From Frigoribacterium sp. PhB160 (GTDB taxonomy: Bacteria > Actinomycetota > Actinomycetes > Actinomycetales > Microbacteriaceae), in NCBI RefSeq assembly GCF_003751785.1, contig NZ_RKIE01000001.1, forward strand, positions 248,001-312,000: DNA of 64,000 bases. Reading direction: 5' to 3'. Position 1 is the stretch's first letter. Every line of letters begins with the position of its first letter. This document shows positions 57,059 through 63,998 of the stretch, one piece after another. The notes beneath the pieces are model-generated. The model was not told where the DNA came from and did not search any database. It saw only the letters and a program-made list of their open reading frames with translations. The translations under genes were made by a program, and so were the position numbers.

Positions 57059-58924
57059 ATGGCTACGACAACACCGTCCGCTTCCGGGCCCACCGCCGAC
57101 CATCCCGCTTCCCTGACGGAGACCGTCTCGACCACCCCGCAACTGCGCCGATGGGTCTTCTGGCCCGCCGCCGTCGTCGTCCTCGGCTTCGTCGCCTACA
57201 CCCTGATCGCCCCGGCCTCGGCTGAGGCGCTCTTCCTCGGCCTGCAGAGCGGCATCGTCAAGAACTTCAGCTGGTACTACGTTCTGATCGCCGCGTTCTT
57301 CGTCGGGTTCAGCCTGTTCCTCGGCTTCAGCAGGTTCGGTGGCATCAAGCTCGGCAAGGACAAAGACGAACCCGAATTCTCCACCGGCTCCTGGTTCGCG
57401 CTCCTGTTCGCGGCCGGCATGGGCATCGGCCTCGTCTTCTACGGCGTCTCCGAGCCCCTCAGCCACTTCGCCTCCCCGCGACCTGGCGTCACGGGCACGG
57501 AAGACCAGCTCGCGCAGCAGGCCCTGACCCAGACGTTCCTGCACTGGGGGCTGCACGCCTGGGCCATCTACGTCGTCCTCGGCCTCGCCCTCGCTTACGC
57601 GATCCACCGCAGGGGCCGTCCGGTCTCGATCCGATGGGCCCTCGAACCCCTCCTCGGCGATCGTGTCCGTGGCGGTTGGGGCAACCTGATCGACGTCATC
57701 GCCCTCGTCGGCACCCTGTTCGGCGTCGCGACGTCGCTCGGCCTCGGTGTCATCCAGATCGGCGCCGGCCTGGAAGCCGCCGGTATCGCCGACAGCAGCA
57801 TCGTCAGCCAGATCTCGATCATCGCCGTCATCACCGCCGTCACCATCGTGTCGCTCGTCACCGGTGTCACCAAGGGCATGAAGATCCTCTCGAACTTCAA
57901 CCTGATCCTCGCCGCCGCGCTGCTCCTCTTCATCCTGATCGTCGGACCGACCCAGTTCTTGCTCCGCGACTTCGTCCAGTCGATCGGTGCGTACCTCCAG
58001 AACGTCGTCGGATTGTCGTTCAACGTGACCGCTCAGCAGGGCGCCGCCGGTGAGGAGTGGCAGGGCGCCTGGACCACCTTCTACTGGGGTTGGTGGATGT
58101 CATGGGCGCCGTTCGTCGGCATCTTCATCGCCCGCATCTCCAAGGGCCGCACGGTCCGCCAGTTCGTCTTCGGCGTGCTGCTCGTCCCGACCGCGCTGAC
58201 CTTCCTCTGGTTCGCCGTCCTCGGCGGCGCCGCCATCCACCAGCAGACCGACGGTGCCGGCGGCCTCGTCGGAGCCGACGGCTCGGTCGACGTCGAAGGG
58301 TCCCTCTTCGCACTCCTCGGCGGCCTGCCCGCCGGGACCGTCCTCACCTTCGGTGCGATCCTCCTCATCGGGGTGTTCTTCGTCACCTCGTCCGACTCCG
58401 GATCGCTGGTCATGGCGATGATCGCGTCGGGCGGTGACATCGAGCCGAAGAACTGGATGCGCGTGTTCTTCGCCCTCGTCGCCGCGCTGCTCGCCGTCGC
58501 GCTCCTCCTGACCGGCGGGCTCGACGCCCTGAAGACTGCGGCGATCACGACGGCGTTGCCGTTCAGCATCGTGCTGTTGCTGACGTGCTGGTCGACGATC
58601 ATCGCCTTCAACCGTGAACGACGCGCGTACGACAAAGCCGAACGCGACGTTCTCCTCGAGCACGTCGGTGCCTACTACGGTCTCGAGGTCGACGCGCCCG
58701 CCCAGGCGAGCAGCAAGGGCCTGACCGGACCTTGGGAGGCGGTCAAGCGCCGCGTCCGCGGTGCTCGACAGGGTTCCGTCTCGGGCCCGGATGCGTCGGC
58801 GTCGGCGGTCGTCGCCGAGCCGCCGCTGCGGGTCGACGTCGTGTCGCCCGACCCGGCCATCGACGGCCGCCTCGACGAGGACGCACCCGCTTCCGCCGAC
58901 CTGGACGGTACGAACGAGCGCTGA
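57059..58924 (+). CDS. BCCT family betaine/choline transporter
   Basis: 621 residues; the second of three overlapping ATGG repeats is an alternative start. About 12 helices, with the BCCT signature TFYWGWWMSWAPFVGIFIARISKGRTVRQF (about residues 339-368) and GMGIGLVFYGVSEPLSHF (substrate region). A C-terminal cytoplasmic tail of about 100 residues, as in osmosensing members such as BetP-like proteins. Imports glycine betaine or similar with Na+ or H+. Neighbour of NhaA. Confidence 0.95.
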   Translation: MATTTPSASGPTADHPASLTETVSTTPQLRRWVFWPAAVVVLGFVAYTLIAPASAEALFLGLQSGIVKNFSWYYVLIAAFFVGFSLFLGFSRFGGIKLGKDKDEPEFSTGSWFALLFAAGMGIGLVFYGVSEPLSHFASPRPGVTGTEDQLAQQALTQTFLHWGLHAWAIYVVLGLALAYAIHRRGRPVSIRWALEPLLGDRVRGGWGNLIDVIALVGTLFGVATSLGLGVIQIGAGLEAAGIADSSIVSQISIIAVITAVTIVSLVTGVTKGMKILSNFNLILAAALLLFILIVGPTQFLLRDFVQSIGAYLQNVVGLSFNVTAQQGAAGEEWQGAWTTFYWGWWMSWAPFVGIFIARISKGRTVRQFVFGVLLVPTALTFLWFAVLGGAAIHQQTDGAGGLVGADGSVDVEGSLFALLGGLPAGTVLTFGAILLIGVFFVTSSDSGSLVMAMIASGGDIEPKNWMRVFFALVAALLAVALLLTGGLDALKTAAITTALPFSIVLLLTCWSTIIAFNRERRAYDKAERDVLLEHVGAYYGLEVDAPAQASSKGLTGPWEAVKRRVRGARQGSVSGPDASASAVVAEPPLRVDVVSPDPAIDGRLDEDAPASADLDGTNER

Positions 58925-58940
58925 CCTCGCAGTGTCGGCC

Positions 58941-58976
58941 TGACGGGCGTCCTCTCCTCGGAGGCGGCGCCCGTCA
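58941..58976 (+). terminator. terminator hairpin after BCCT gene
   Basis: TGACGGGCG (58941-58949) pairs with CGCCCGTCA (58968-58976); the loop itself contains CCTC-N6-GAGG. No T tract. Confidence 0.6.
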
Positions 58977-59008
58977 ACGTTCCAGCCCGGCGGAGTTCCC
59001 GCCCGGCA

Positions 59009-59574
59009 TCAGCCGATGACAGGGCGGTCCTTCGGGTAGTCGTACAGGAGGGTGCGGCGGCGGACGTTCTCGTCACCCTTGCCCTCGGCCGCGATCGCGA
59101 GGAATAGCAGCGCGTTCGTCATGACCTTGATGCCGCCGGCCGTGGAGGCGGACCCGCCGCCGACGAACATGAGGGCGTCGGTGACGAGGAGGGTGATGGG
59201 GTGAGAGGCGCCGGTGTCGACGAGCGCGAAGCCCCCGCTTCGCATCATGGTCGACGCGAAGAGCCCGTGGACCAGTTCCTCGTTCGCCGGGAGGTCGCCC
59301 ATGGTCGCTGTGTTGCCCTACTCGAGGAGCGTCCACATCACCGCTCCCACGATCAGCAGCCCAGTGGTGACCGTCACGGTCACCTTCGTGTGGAGGTTCC
59401 AGCGTCGGAGGTGCGTCTTGTGGACCATGAGGACCATGAAGACGGGGAAGCCCAGGCTGCCGACGAACACCCCGACCATGAGCGGGACGGTGATGAACGG
59501 GTCGGTGGCGAACTGTTCGAGGCCCTCGGCGTGGGTGACGATGCCGGCGTTGTCGAAGGCCGAGATGGCGTAGT
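59009..59574 (-). pseudogene. TrkH-type K+ transporter remnant
   Basis: Two in-frame blocks make the C-terminal part of a TrkH/KtrB K+ channel subunit: YAISAFDNAGIVTHAEGLEQF...VMWTLLE, a TAG at 59318-59320, then GNTATMGDLPANEELVHGLFASTMMRSGG...LMFVGGGSASTAGGIKVMTN. Relatives read LEWGN at the stop, so TGG became TAG. The N-terminal two-thirds is absent: similarity begins at HYAISAF, directly against palindrome R (59575). A truncated, doubly broken gene whose break coincides with the repeat. Confidence 0.88.
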
Positions 59575-59599
59575 GCCCGGTAGGGATCGGCCACCGGTC
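59575..59599 (+). repeat. GATC palindrome, copy R, at TrkH break
   Basis: GCCCGGTAGG-GATC-GGCCACCGGTC, one base shorter. TrkH homology stops here on one side; the HAD gene's promoter starts 7 bp away on the other. Confidence 0.75.
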
Positions 59600-59605
59600 T
59601 ACTTC

Positions 59606-59611
59606 TAGACT
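59606..59611 (+). promoter_or_regulatory. leaderless -10 box, TAGACT
   Basis: TAGACT, six bases, then the GTG at 59618. Confidence 0.6.
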
Positions 59612-59617
59612 GGCGCG

Positions 59618-60310
59618 GTGACGCCAGTGGGTGCGGTCGGCTTCGACCTCGACGGGACGCTGTTCGATCACCACGGTTCAGCCCGATCCGCCGCGGTCCA
59701 CTTCCTCGGCTCGCTCGGCGTGGTCGCGTCCGACTCGACTCTTGCGAGCTGGTTCGCCGCCGAAGAGCTGCACTTCGAGCGCTGGCGGTCGGGCGAGATC
59801 GGCTTCTCGGAGCAGCGCCGTCAACGCCTGCGCTCGGTCCTCCCTCCGCTCGGGGTCGATGTCCCTGCCGTTGACGTCGATGTCGACGAGCTGTTCGACG
59901 TTTATCTGCGGGCGTACGAGTCGTCATGGCGGGCATTCCCCGATGCGCTTCCGCTTCTTCAGAGCTTGCGCGCGTCCGGTCATCGCATCGGGCTGCTGAC
60001 GAACGGGACGGAGGCTCAGCAGCTAGCGAAGCTCCGGCATACAGGTCTCCTCGTCGAGTTCGATGTCGTCTGCACGTCTGAGCGCGTCGGTTTCTCGAAG
60101 CCCGACGTGAGGGCCTTCGCTGTTCTTGCCTCTGAGCTCGGAGTCGAGCCGGGGGCATGCTTGTTCGTCGGCGACGATCCGGTGAAGGACGTTGACGGAG
60201 CCAGGGCAGCCGGGATGCAGGCGCTGCTGGTCGACGGCCACAGGCGTCGTGGGCTTCCGATCGGTCAGTTGGTCGGGTCCGCCATCGCCAGGTCTGCGGG
60301 TGCCCGATAG
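59618..60310 (+). CDS. HAD superfamily hydrolase
   Basis: 230 residues from GTG. Motif I GFDLDGTLFDHHG (nucleophile Asp in D-L-D-G-T), motif II LLTNGTEAQQ, Lys in KLRHTGLL...FSKPD (motif III) and motif IV LFVGDDPVKDVDGARAAGM. A cytoplasmic phosphatase or dehalogenase of the YjjG/PGP class with a helical cap. It ends GGT GCC CGA TAG inside palindrome P, and palindrome R and a leaderless promoter precede it. Confidence 0.92.
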   Translation: MTPVGAVGFDLDGTLFDHHGSARSAAVHFLGSLGVVASDSTLASWFAAEELHFERWRSGEIGFSEQRRQRLRSVLPPLGVDVPAVDVDVDELFDVYLRAYESSWRAFPDALPLLQSLRASGHRIGLLTNGTEAQQLAKLRHTGLLVEFDVVCTSERVGFSKPDVRAFAVLASELGVEPGACLFVGDDPVKDVDGARAAGMQALLVDGHRRRGLPIGQLVGSAIARSAGAR

Positions 60311-60327
60311 GGGGTGGCTGGCCGATC
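60302..60327 (+). repeat. GATC palindrome, copy P
   Basis: GCCCGATAGGG-GGTG-GCTGGCCGATC; the TAG is the HAD gene's stop. It is followed by AGGCCTGAGCGTGAATTGTG as after copy N. Confidence 0.75.
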
Positions 60328-60372
60328 AGGCCTGAGCGTGAATTGTGATGGCCGGGCTGGGTCTTGATACCG

Positions 60373-60378
60373 CAGGAT
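60373..60378 (+). promoter_or_regulatory. leaderless -10 box, CAGGAT
   Basis: CAGGAT, six bases, then the ATG at 60385. Confidence 0.35.
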
Positions 60379-60384
60379 GAAGTC

Positions 60385-61002
60385 ATGGCACCGGTCCCCG
60401 ACGACGTCATCGAGCGGTTCGAGTTGTTCGCCACTCGCGCCGGCGAGAAGTTCGGTGGCGCCGTCCGGGCAAGATCCCTCGGGTCAGGCAGCTTGACACT
60501 GCCGATGCTTCACGTGGGCCCGTTCTCGGTCGTCGCGGCTGACGGGCTGGTGATCGACATCGCCCCGACCTCAGGCATGCCCGCGCGGCGGTGGGAGCTG
60601 GGCTGGGATGAATCCGACTTCGCAGAGGCTTGGTTCCTGCTCACGGACCATCTCCTGACCGGGCGCCCCGAGCCTGGCAGTCTTGACGCATTCGTCGCCC
60701 GGGTCGTCGCCATGGTCGGCCAGGCTGGCGACGTCGAGGTCTCCACCGTTCAGGCCGAGTTCGACCGTGTCGTGACCGTGACCCCGCACCGGCATGGAGC
60801 CCTGCCTTTCGAGGTCCTAGTGACCAAGGACGACTCGGTCGTCGTCAGCGGTGACGACTTCGGTTGGTGGGATCTGGACGTCGACGGCGCTGTCATCGGC
60901 GGCTCGTATCGGGACGGAGTACATCGACTGCGTCCTCGTCAGCTGTACTTTCTCCCTTACATGCCCGGCCGCGCTCGTGAGACCGGGCACCCGTCTCACT
61001 AG
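60385..61002 (+). CDS. unknown protein, paralogue of 50192-50869
   Basis: 205 residues. No family recognised. Predicted order: N-terminal helix VPDDVIERFELFATRAGEKFG, a beta region, a helix (DAFVARVVAMVGQ) and a C-terminal beta sheet with PHRHGALPFEVLVTKDDSVVVSGDDFGWWD, which parallels the protein at 50192. An ATG 21 bp upstream is possible, but the leaderless box supports this start. The stop TAG lies in palindrome S, shared with the convergent gene. Confidence 0.75.
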   Translation: MAPVPDDVIERFELFATRAGEKFGGAVRARSLGSGSLTLPMLHVGPFSVVAADGLVIDIAPTSGMPARRWELGWDESDFAEAWFLLTDHLLTGRPEPGSLDAFVARVVAMVGQAGDVEVSTVQAEFDRVVTVTPHRHGALPFEVLVTKDDSVVVSGDDFGWWDLDVDGAVIGGSYRDGVHRLRPRQLYFLPYMPGRARETGHPSH

Positions 61003-61018
61003 ACGATCGGTCACTGGA
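60993..61018. repeat. GATC palindrome, copy S, giving stops to both strands
   Basis: GTCTCACTAGAC-GATC-GGTCACTGGAG. TAG (61000-61002) ends the plus-strand gene and TGA (61013-61011) ends the minus-strand gene. Confidence 0.75.
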
Positions 61019-61430
61019 GGGTTCGGGAGCGCTCGAGATGCTGGACGAGACTCGCCGCATCACCAGTCATGGCCGTGAAGATGCGGTAAAGGGTCTCAGA
61101 TCGATCGATCGGCCCCACTGCCCAGCAGTGTTTCCCGAGCCCGTAGGCGATGCCGGCCTCGATGTGCGCCGCTGCGCCAGCGGGAAGAACGAGCACGAAC
61201 TGGTCGGCATCGCGAAGTGCGGCCAGATCCTGGTCGAAGAGCCTCTGGATGCCCGGCTCATGGAGGTCCGCGTCGTCCGCACCTCCCGGACGGGCGAAAT
61301 CGGAAGCGCCTTCGTCGTACTCGGCTCGGACGAAGCTGTATGACGATGCCCCTGCGTCGTCGAGCGCTTGAACGACTTCGACGATGGCCGCACGGTTGCG
61401 CCAGCTACCTGCGACGAAGAAGTCACTCAC
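61011..61430 (-). CDS. nucleoside 2-deoxyribosyltransferase-like protein
   Basis: 139 residues from GTG, with leaderless -10 TACCGT six bases upstream. MSDFFVAGSWRNRAAIVEVVQALDDAG, DQDLAALRDADQFVLVLPAGAAAHIEAGIAYGLGKHCWAVGP: the Rossmann-like fold and acidic H-I-E-A-G-x-A-Y-G-L-G-K motif of the NDT/TIR-related family. Could be a base-exchange enzyme or a nucleotide-sensing protein. Its stop lies in palindrome S. Confidence 0.82.
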   Translation of the reverse strand: MSDFFVAGSWRNRAAIVEVVQALDDAGASSYSFVRAEYDEGASDFARPGGADDADLHEPGIQRLFDQDLAALRDADQFVLVLPAGAAAHIEAGIAYGLGKHCWAVGPIDRSETLYRIFTAMTGDAASLVQHLERSRTLQ

Positions 61431-61436
61431 GAGCCC

Positions 61437-61442
61437 ACGGTA
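61437..61442 (-). promoter_or_regulatory. leaderless -10 box, TACCGT
   Basis: TACCGT (minus strand), six bases, then the GTG at 61430. Confidence 0.55.
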
Positions 61443-61468
61443 CTGGTGCGCTCGCTCAAGACGGGGCT

Positions 61469-61492
61469 GTCCCGATAGCCCAGCAGGTATCG
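61469..61492 (+). repeat. GATC palindrome, copy T (degenerate)
   Basis: GTCCCGATAGCCCAG then CAGGTATCG; centre lost. Between divergent promoters. Confidence 0.5.
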
Positions 61493-61510
61493 AAACGAGA
61501 TGCTCGGCCC

Positions 61511-61516
61511 TAGCTT
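61511..61516 (+). promoter_or_regulatory. leaderless -10 box, TAGCTT
   Basis: TAGCTT, six bases, then the ATG at 61523. Confidence 0.6.
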
Positions 61517-61522
61517 GGGCAC

Positions 61523-62347
61523 ATGCGGATGCTCGTTCTCGGCGGTAGAGGCCTTCTGGGCGGTGAGCTGCTGTCTCAGGCGCGAGCTCAAGAGATTGAA
61601 GCGATCGGTACTTCCACGCTTGCCACGACGCCGTCAGGTGGTTCGGCGTGGCGACAACTGGATCTCCGCGACCGGCAGGCGACCATCGAGCTGATCCAAG
61701 CCACTCGCGCCGATGTCGTGATCAACGTCGCGTATCGACAGTCGGATTGGGCCACGACAGCGGACGGTGCGGCCAACGCAGCGGTCGCGACGTCGGCGGC
61801 AGGCGCCCACCTCGTGTTCGTCTCGAGCGACGCTGTTTTCTCCGGCGCCCGTTCGCCCTATTCCGAGCGGGCCCTGCCAGACCCGCTCACTCCCTACGGC
61901 GCCGCCAAGGCAGCGGCAGAGACAGCAGTGCGCGCTGTCGCCGCTGAATCCACGATCGTACGCACGTCTCTCATCATCAGCAGCAACGGTGCGTCCGTGC
62001 ATGAACGTCGTACACACGCGGCTGCCCGGGGCAAGGAGCAACTCTTCACCGATGATGTGCGCTGCCCAGTGCACGTCGAAGACCTCGCAGGGGCGATCTT
62101 GGAACTGGCCAGCGCGAGACGGAGCGGCATGCATCACCTCGCGGGCCCGGAGGCCATGAGCCGGTACGACCTCGGTCGTCTGATCGCTCTTCGAGACGGT
62201 CTCGATCCGTCTCGCATCCCCGCATCGCAGCGAGCACGTTCATCCATGCCAGGGCCGCTGGATGTCCGCCTCGATTCGCAGGCGACGCAACGTCGCATCG
62301 GCACACGACTTCGAGGTCCCTCCTCGTTCCTCACGACATCGGGCTAG
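61523..62347 (+). CDS. RmlD-like NAD(P)-dependent SDR
   Basis: 274 residues. Rossmann motif LGGRGLLGGELLSQA (about 6-20), DVVINVAYRQSDW, FVSSDAVFSGARSPYSE, catalytic YGAAK (about 129-133) and PVHVEDLAGAILELA. This is the extended SDR fold of dTDP-4-dehydrorhamnose reductase-like enzymes, but no rml genes are nearby, so a role in sugar-nucleotide synthesis is uncertain. Leaderless start. Palindrome U follows 17 bp after the stop. Confidence 0.85.
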   Translation: MRMLVLGGRGLLGGELLSQARAQEIEAIGTSTLATTPSGGSAWRQLDLRDRQATIELIQATRADVVINVAYRQSDWATTADGAANAAVATSAAGAHLVFVSSDAVFSGARSPYSERALPDPLTPYGAAKAAAETAVRAVAAESTIVRTSLIISSNGASVHERRTHAAARGKEQLFTDDVRCPVHVEDLAGAILELASARRSGMHHLAGPEAMSRYDLGRLIALRDGLDPSRIPASQRARSSMPGPLDVRLDSQATQRRIGTRLRGPSSFLTTSG

Positions 62348-62363
62348 GTGCGGCACCTTCGTT

Positions 62364-62389
62364 GTCCCGGTAGGGATTGGCCTTGGGCG
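62364..62389 (+). repeat. GATC palindrome, copy U (degenerate)
   Basis: GTCCCGGTAGG-GATT-GGCCTTGGGCG, between convergent genes. Confidence 0.55.
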
Positions 62390-62394
62390 TTGGC

Positions 62395-62727
62395 TCAGCG
62401 TGTCACGATGAGCGACAGGGCCACGACGAGCGCAACCAACACGACGAAAGCTGCCGTGAGCAAGAGACGGACCTTGAGCCGGGCCCAGGGCAGAGCCACG
62501 AAAGCCGCGGCCACAACGGCTGTTCCGATCCCCATGCTCTTGATGGCCTGAGCCACCCCCTCGGCAACCTGCGCCTCTGATTCACAGCCCGTCGCTGCTG
62601 TGCCGCACCACCCGATGAAGCCTGGAATCGCCGTGACAGTGAGTGTGCCCACGGCGAGGAGGCCCATCCAGGCCCCATGCGCGACCGCGAGAGTCGCGCG
62701 GCTCGGCCTTTGCTCCTCAGTTGACAT
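62395..62727 (-). CDS. small membrane protein, three helices
   Basis: 110 residues: MSTEEQRPSRATLAVAHGAW, helix MGLLAVGTLTVTAIPGFIGW, then a Cys-containing outer loop CGTAATGCESEAQVAEGVAQ and two further helices (IGTAVVAAAFVALPWA, LLLTAAFVVLVALVVALSLIV). GGAGGG precedes the ATG. Not recognised. Between palindromes U and V. Confidence 0.7.
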   Translation of the reverse strand: MSTEEQRPSRATLAVAHGAWMGLLAVGTLTVTAIPGFIGWCGTAATGCESEAQVAEGVAQAIKSMGIGTAVVAAAFVALPWARLKVRLLLTAAFVVLVALVVALSLIVTR

Positions 62728-62796
62728 GACCCTCCTCGGCAACGGGTTACGAAGCTGACGGATCTGGTGCGCTCCCCAGTGAAGGGGGAAGACCCT

Positions 62797-62822
62797 GCCC
62801 GATAGGGGATCGACTAACGGAC
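62797..62822. repeat. GATC palindrome, copy V
   Basis: GCCCGATAGGG-GATC-GACTAACGGAC, almost as symmetric as copy O. It lies between divergent genes; the ABM gene's -10 box starts 15 bp later. Confidence 0.85.
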
Positions 62823-62836
62823 GGTCACGAGAGCCG

Positions 62837-62842
62837 TACGGT
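62837..62842 (+). promoter_or_regulatory. leaderless -10 box, TACGGT
   Basis: TACGGT, six bases, then the ATG at 62849. Confidence 0.6.
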
Positions 62843-62848
62843 GGGCGC

Positions 62849-63133
62849 ATGAGCGAGATACATCTCACTGGTCAACTCGTCTGCGCCACTGAGGAACAGG
62901 CAGAGATCGTCAGATTCCACCTGGCGGATCACATCAAGCTCACGCGTGCCGAAGCCGGGTGCATCTCGTTCGTGGTCGCCCAGACCCGAGATCCGCTGGT
63001 CTGGTCAGTCGAGGAGCGGTTTGAAGACCAGCACGTCTTCGAAATTCATCAGCGACGCGTCGCAGGCAGTAAGTGGGGTCGGGTGACGGCCAGCATCGAG
63101 CGCCGCTATTCGATTCAAGGGCTGTCCCGCTAA
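62849..63133 (+). CDS. ABM-family (quinol/antibiotic) monooxygenase
   Basis: 94 residues, the usual length of a single ABM ferredoxin-like barrel: IHLTGQLVCATEEQAEIVRFHLADHIKLTRAEAGCISFVVAQTRDPLVWSVEERFEDQHVFEIHQRR, with His-x-x-Leu-Thr-Arg-x-Glu-x-Gly-Cys as in YgiN-like proteins. Cofactor-free oxidation of small quinols or polyketide-like compounds is the family role. Ends TCC CGC TAA in palindrome W. Confidence 0.9.
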   Translation: MSEIHLTGQLVCATEEQAEIVRFHLADHIKLTRAEAGCISFVVAQTRDPLVWSVEERFEDQHVFEIHQRRVAGSKWGRVTASIERRYSIQGLSR

Positions 63134-63150
63134 GCCATCGTCGTCCGCAC
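63124..63150 (+). repeat. GATC palindrome, copy W (degenerate)
   Basis: GTCCCGCTAAGC-CATC-GTCGTCCGCAC. The TAA is the stop of the ABM gene. Confidence 0.5.
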
Positions 63151-63179
63151 GGGTCCTGATGCGAGAAGTCCGGTGCCCG

Positions 63180-63185
63180 TAGGCT
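63180..63185 (+). promoter_or_regulatory. leaderless -10 box, TAGGCT
   Basis: TAGGCT, six bases, then the ATG at 63192. Confidence 0.6.
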
Positions 63186-63191
63186 CGCGTC

Positions 63192-63998
63192 ATGGTCTCG
63201 GCGATGAAGCAGACGGTAGTCGCCGACGGGGTGACGATCGCCTACAGGGTGTTCGAAGGTGCTGAGCCAGCAGTGGTTGTCCTTCATGGGCTCGCAGGGA
63301 GCAGCCGCGAGTTCATCGACACTGCGGAAGGCTTGGCCGGGCGCCGGGTCATCCTGATCGATCAGCGAGGCCACGGGCAAAGCACGACCAGGCCGGCGGA
63401 CACCTCTCGCGAGGCCTACGTGTCCGACGTCGAGGCCGTCATCGGCGAAGAGACGTCGGGGCCGGTGACCCTCGTCGGCCAGTCGATGGGGGCGCACACG
63501 GCCATGCTCGTCGCCGCGGCTCGTCCGGACCTCGTGCGGCAGCTCGTCATGCTCGAAGGCAATCAGGGCGGTGGGACGGCTGATGAGCACAGAGCTCTCG
63601 GCGACTTCTTCCGGTCCTGGCATGTTCCGTTCACCGACCGGGCACAAGCCTTGGCGGCTCTCGGTGAGGGGCACCTCGAGCGTGCATGGGTGGAGGACCT
63701 CGAAGAACGGGCCGATGGCTTGCATCCCCGCTTCGACGCCGACGTCATGCAGGCCACGATCGAAGCGGTCGGTGAGCCGCGGTGGGCTGAGTGGGAGAGC
63801 ATCACCGCGCCGACCCTGGTGCTCTACGCGGATGGTGGCATGTTCTCGGACGAGCAAAAGGCGGAATTCGTGACTCGTGGGCGTGTTGTCCGACGCGTAG
63901 ATCTCACGGGCGCATCTCACGACGCGCACCTTGACACCTTCGATCAGTGGATCTCGGCACTTCGCAACGTCGTGGCCGAATCAGCACCCGCCTCCTGA
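63192..63998 (+). CDS. alpha/beta hydrolase
   Basis: 268 residues. VVLHGLAGSSREF (oxyanion region His-Gly), IDQRGHGQST, nucleophile elbow VGQSMGAHTAM (Gly-x-Ser-x-Gly, about residue 98), acid-loop Asp in LVLYADGGMFSDEQ and catalytic His in GASHDAHLD. A cytoplasmic esterase or lactonase-like enzyme; the substrate is unknown. Leaderless start. It ends 2 bp before the window edge, so no 3' palindrome can be seen. Confidence 0.9.
   Translation: MVSAMKQTVVADGVTIAYRVFEGAEPAVVVLHGLAGSSREFIDTAEGLAGRRVILIDQRGHGQSTTRPADTSREAYVSDVEAVIGEETSGPVTLVGQSMGAHTAMLVAAARPDLVRQLVMLEGNQGGGTADEHRALGDFFRSWHVPFTDRAQALAALGEGHLERAWVEDLEERADGLHPRFDADVMQATIEAVGEPRWAEWESITAPTLVLYADGGMFSDEQKAEFVTRGRVVRRVDLTGASHDAHLDTFDQWISALRNVVAESAPAS

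Noticed and set aside
40632-63150. Classical integron with attC sites
   Set aside because: No IntI-type tyrosine integrase in the window, no clear RYYYAAC or GTTRRRY boxes, genes in both orientations and with their own promoters. Kept only as an analogy.
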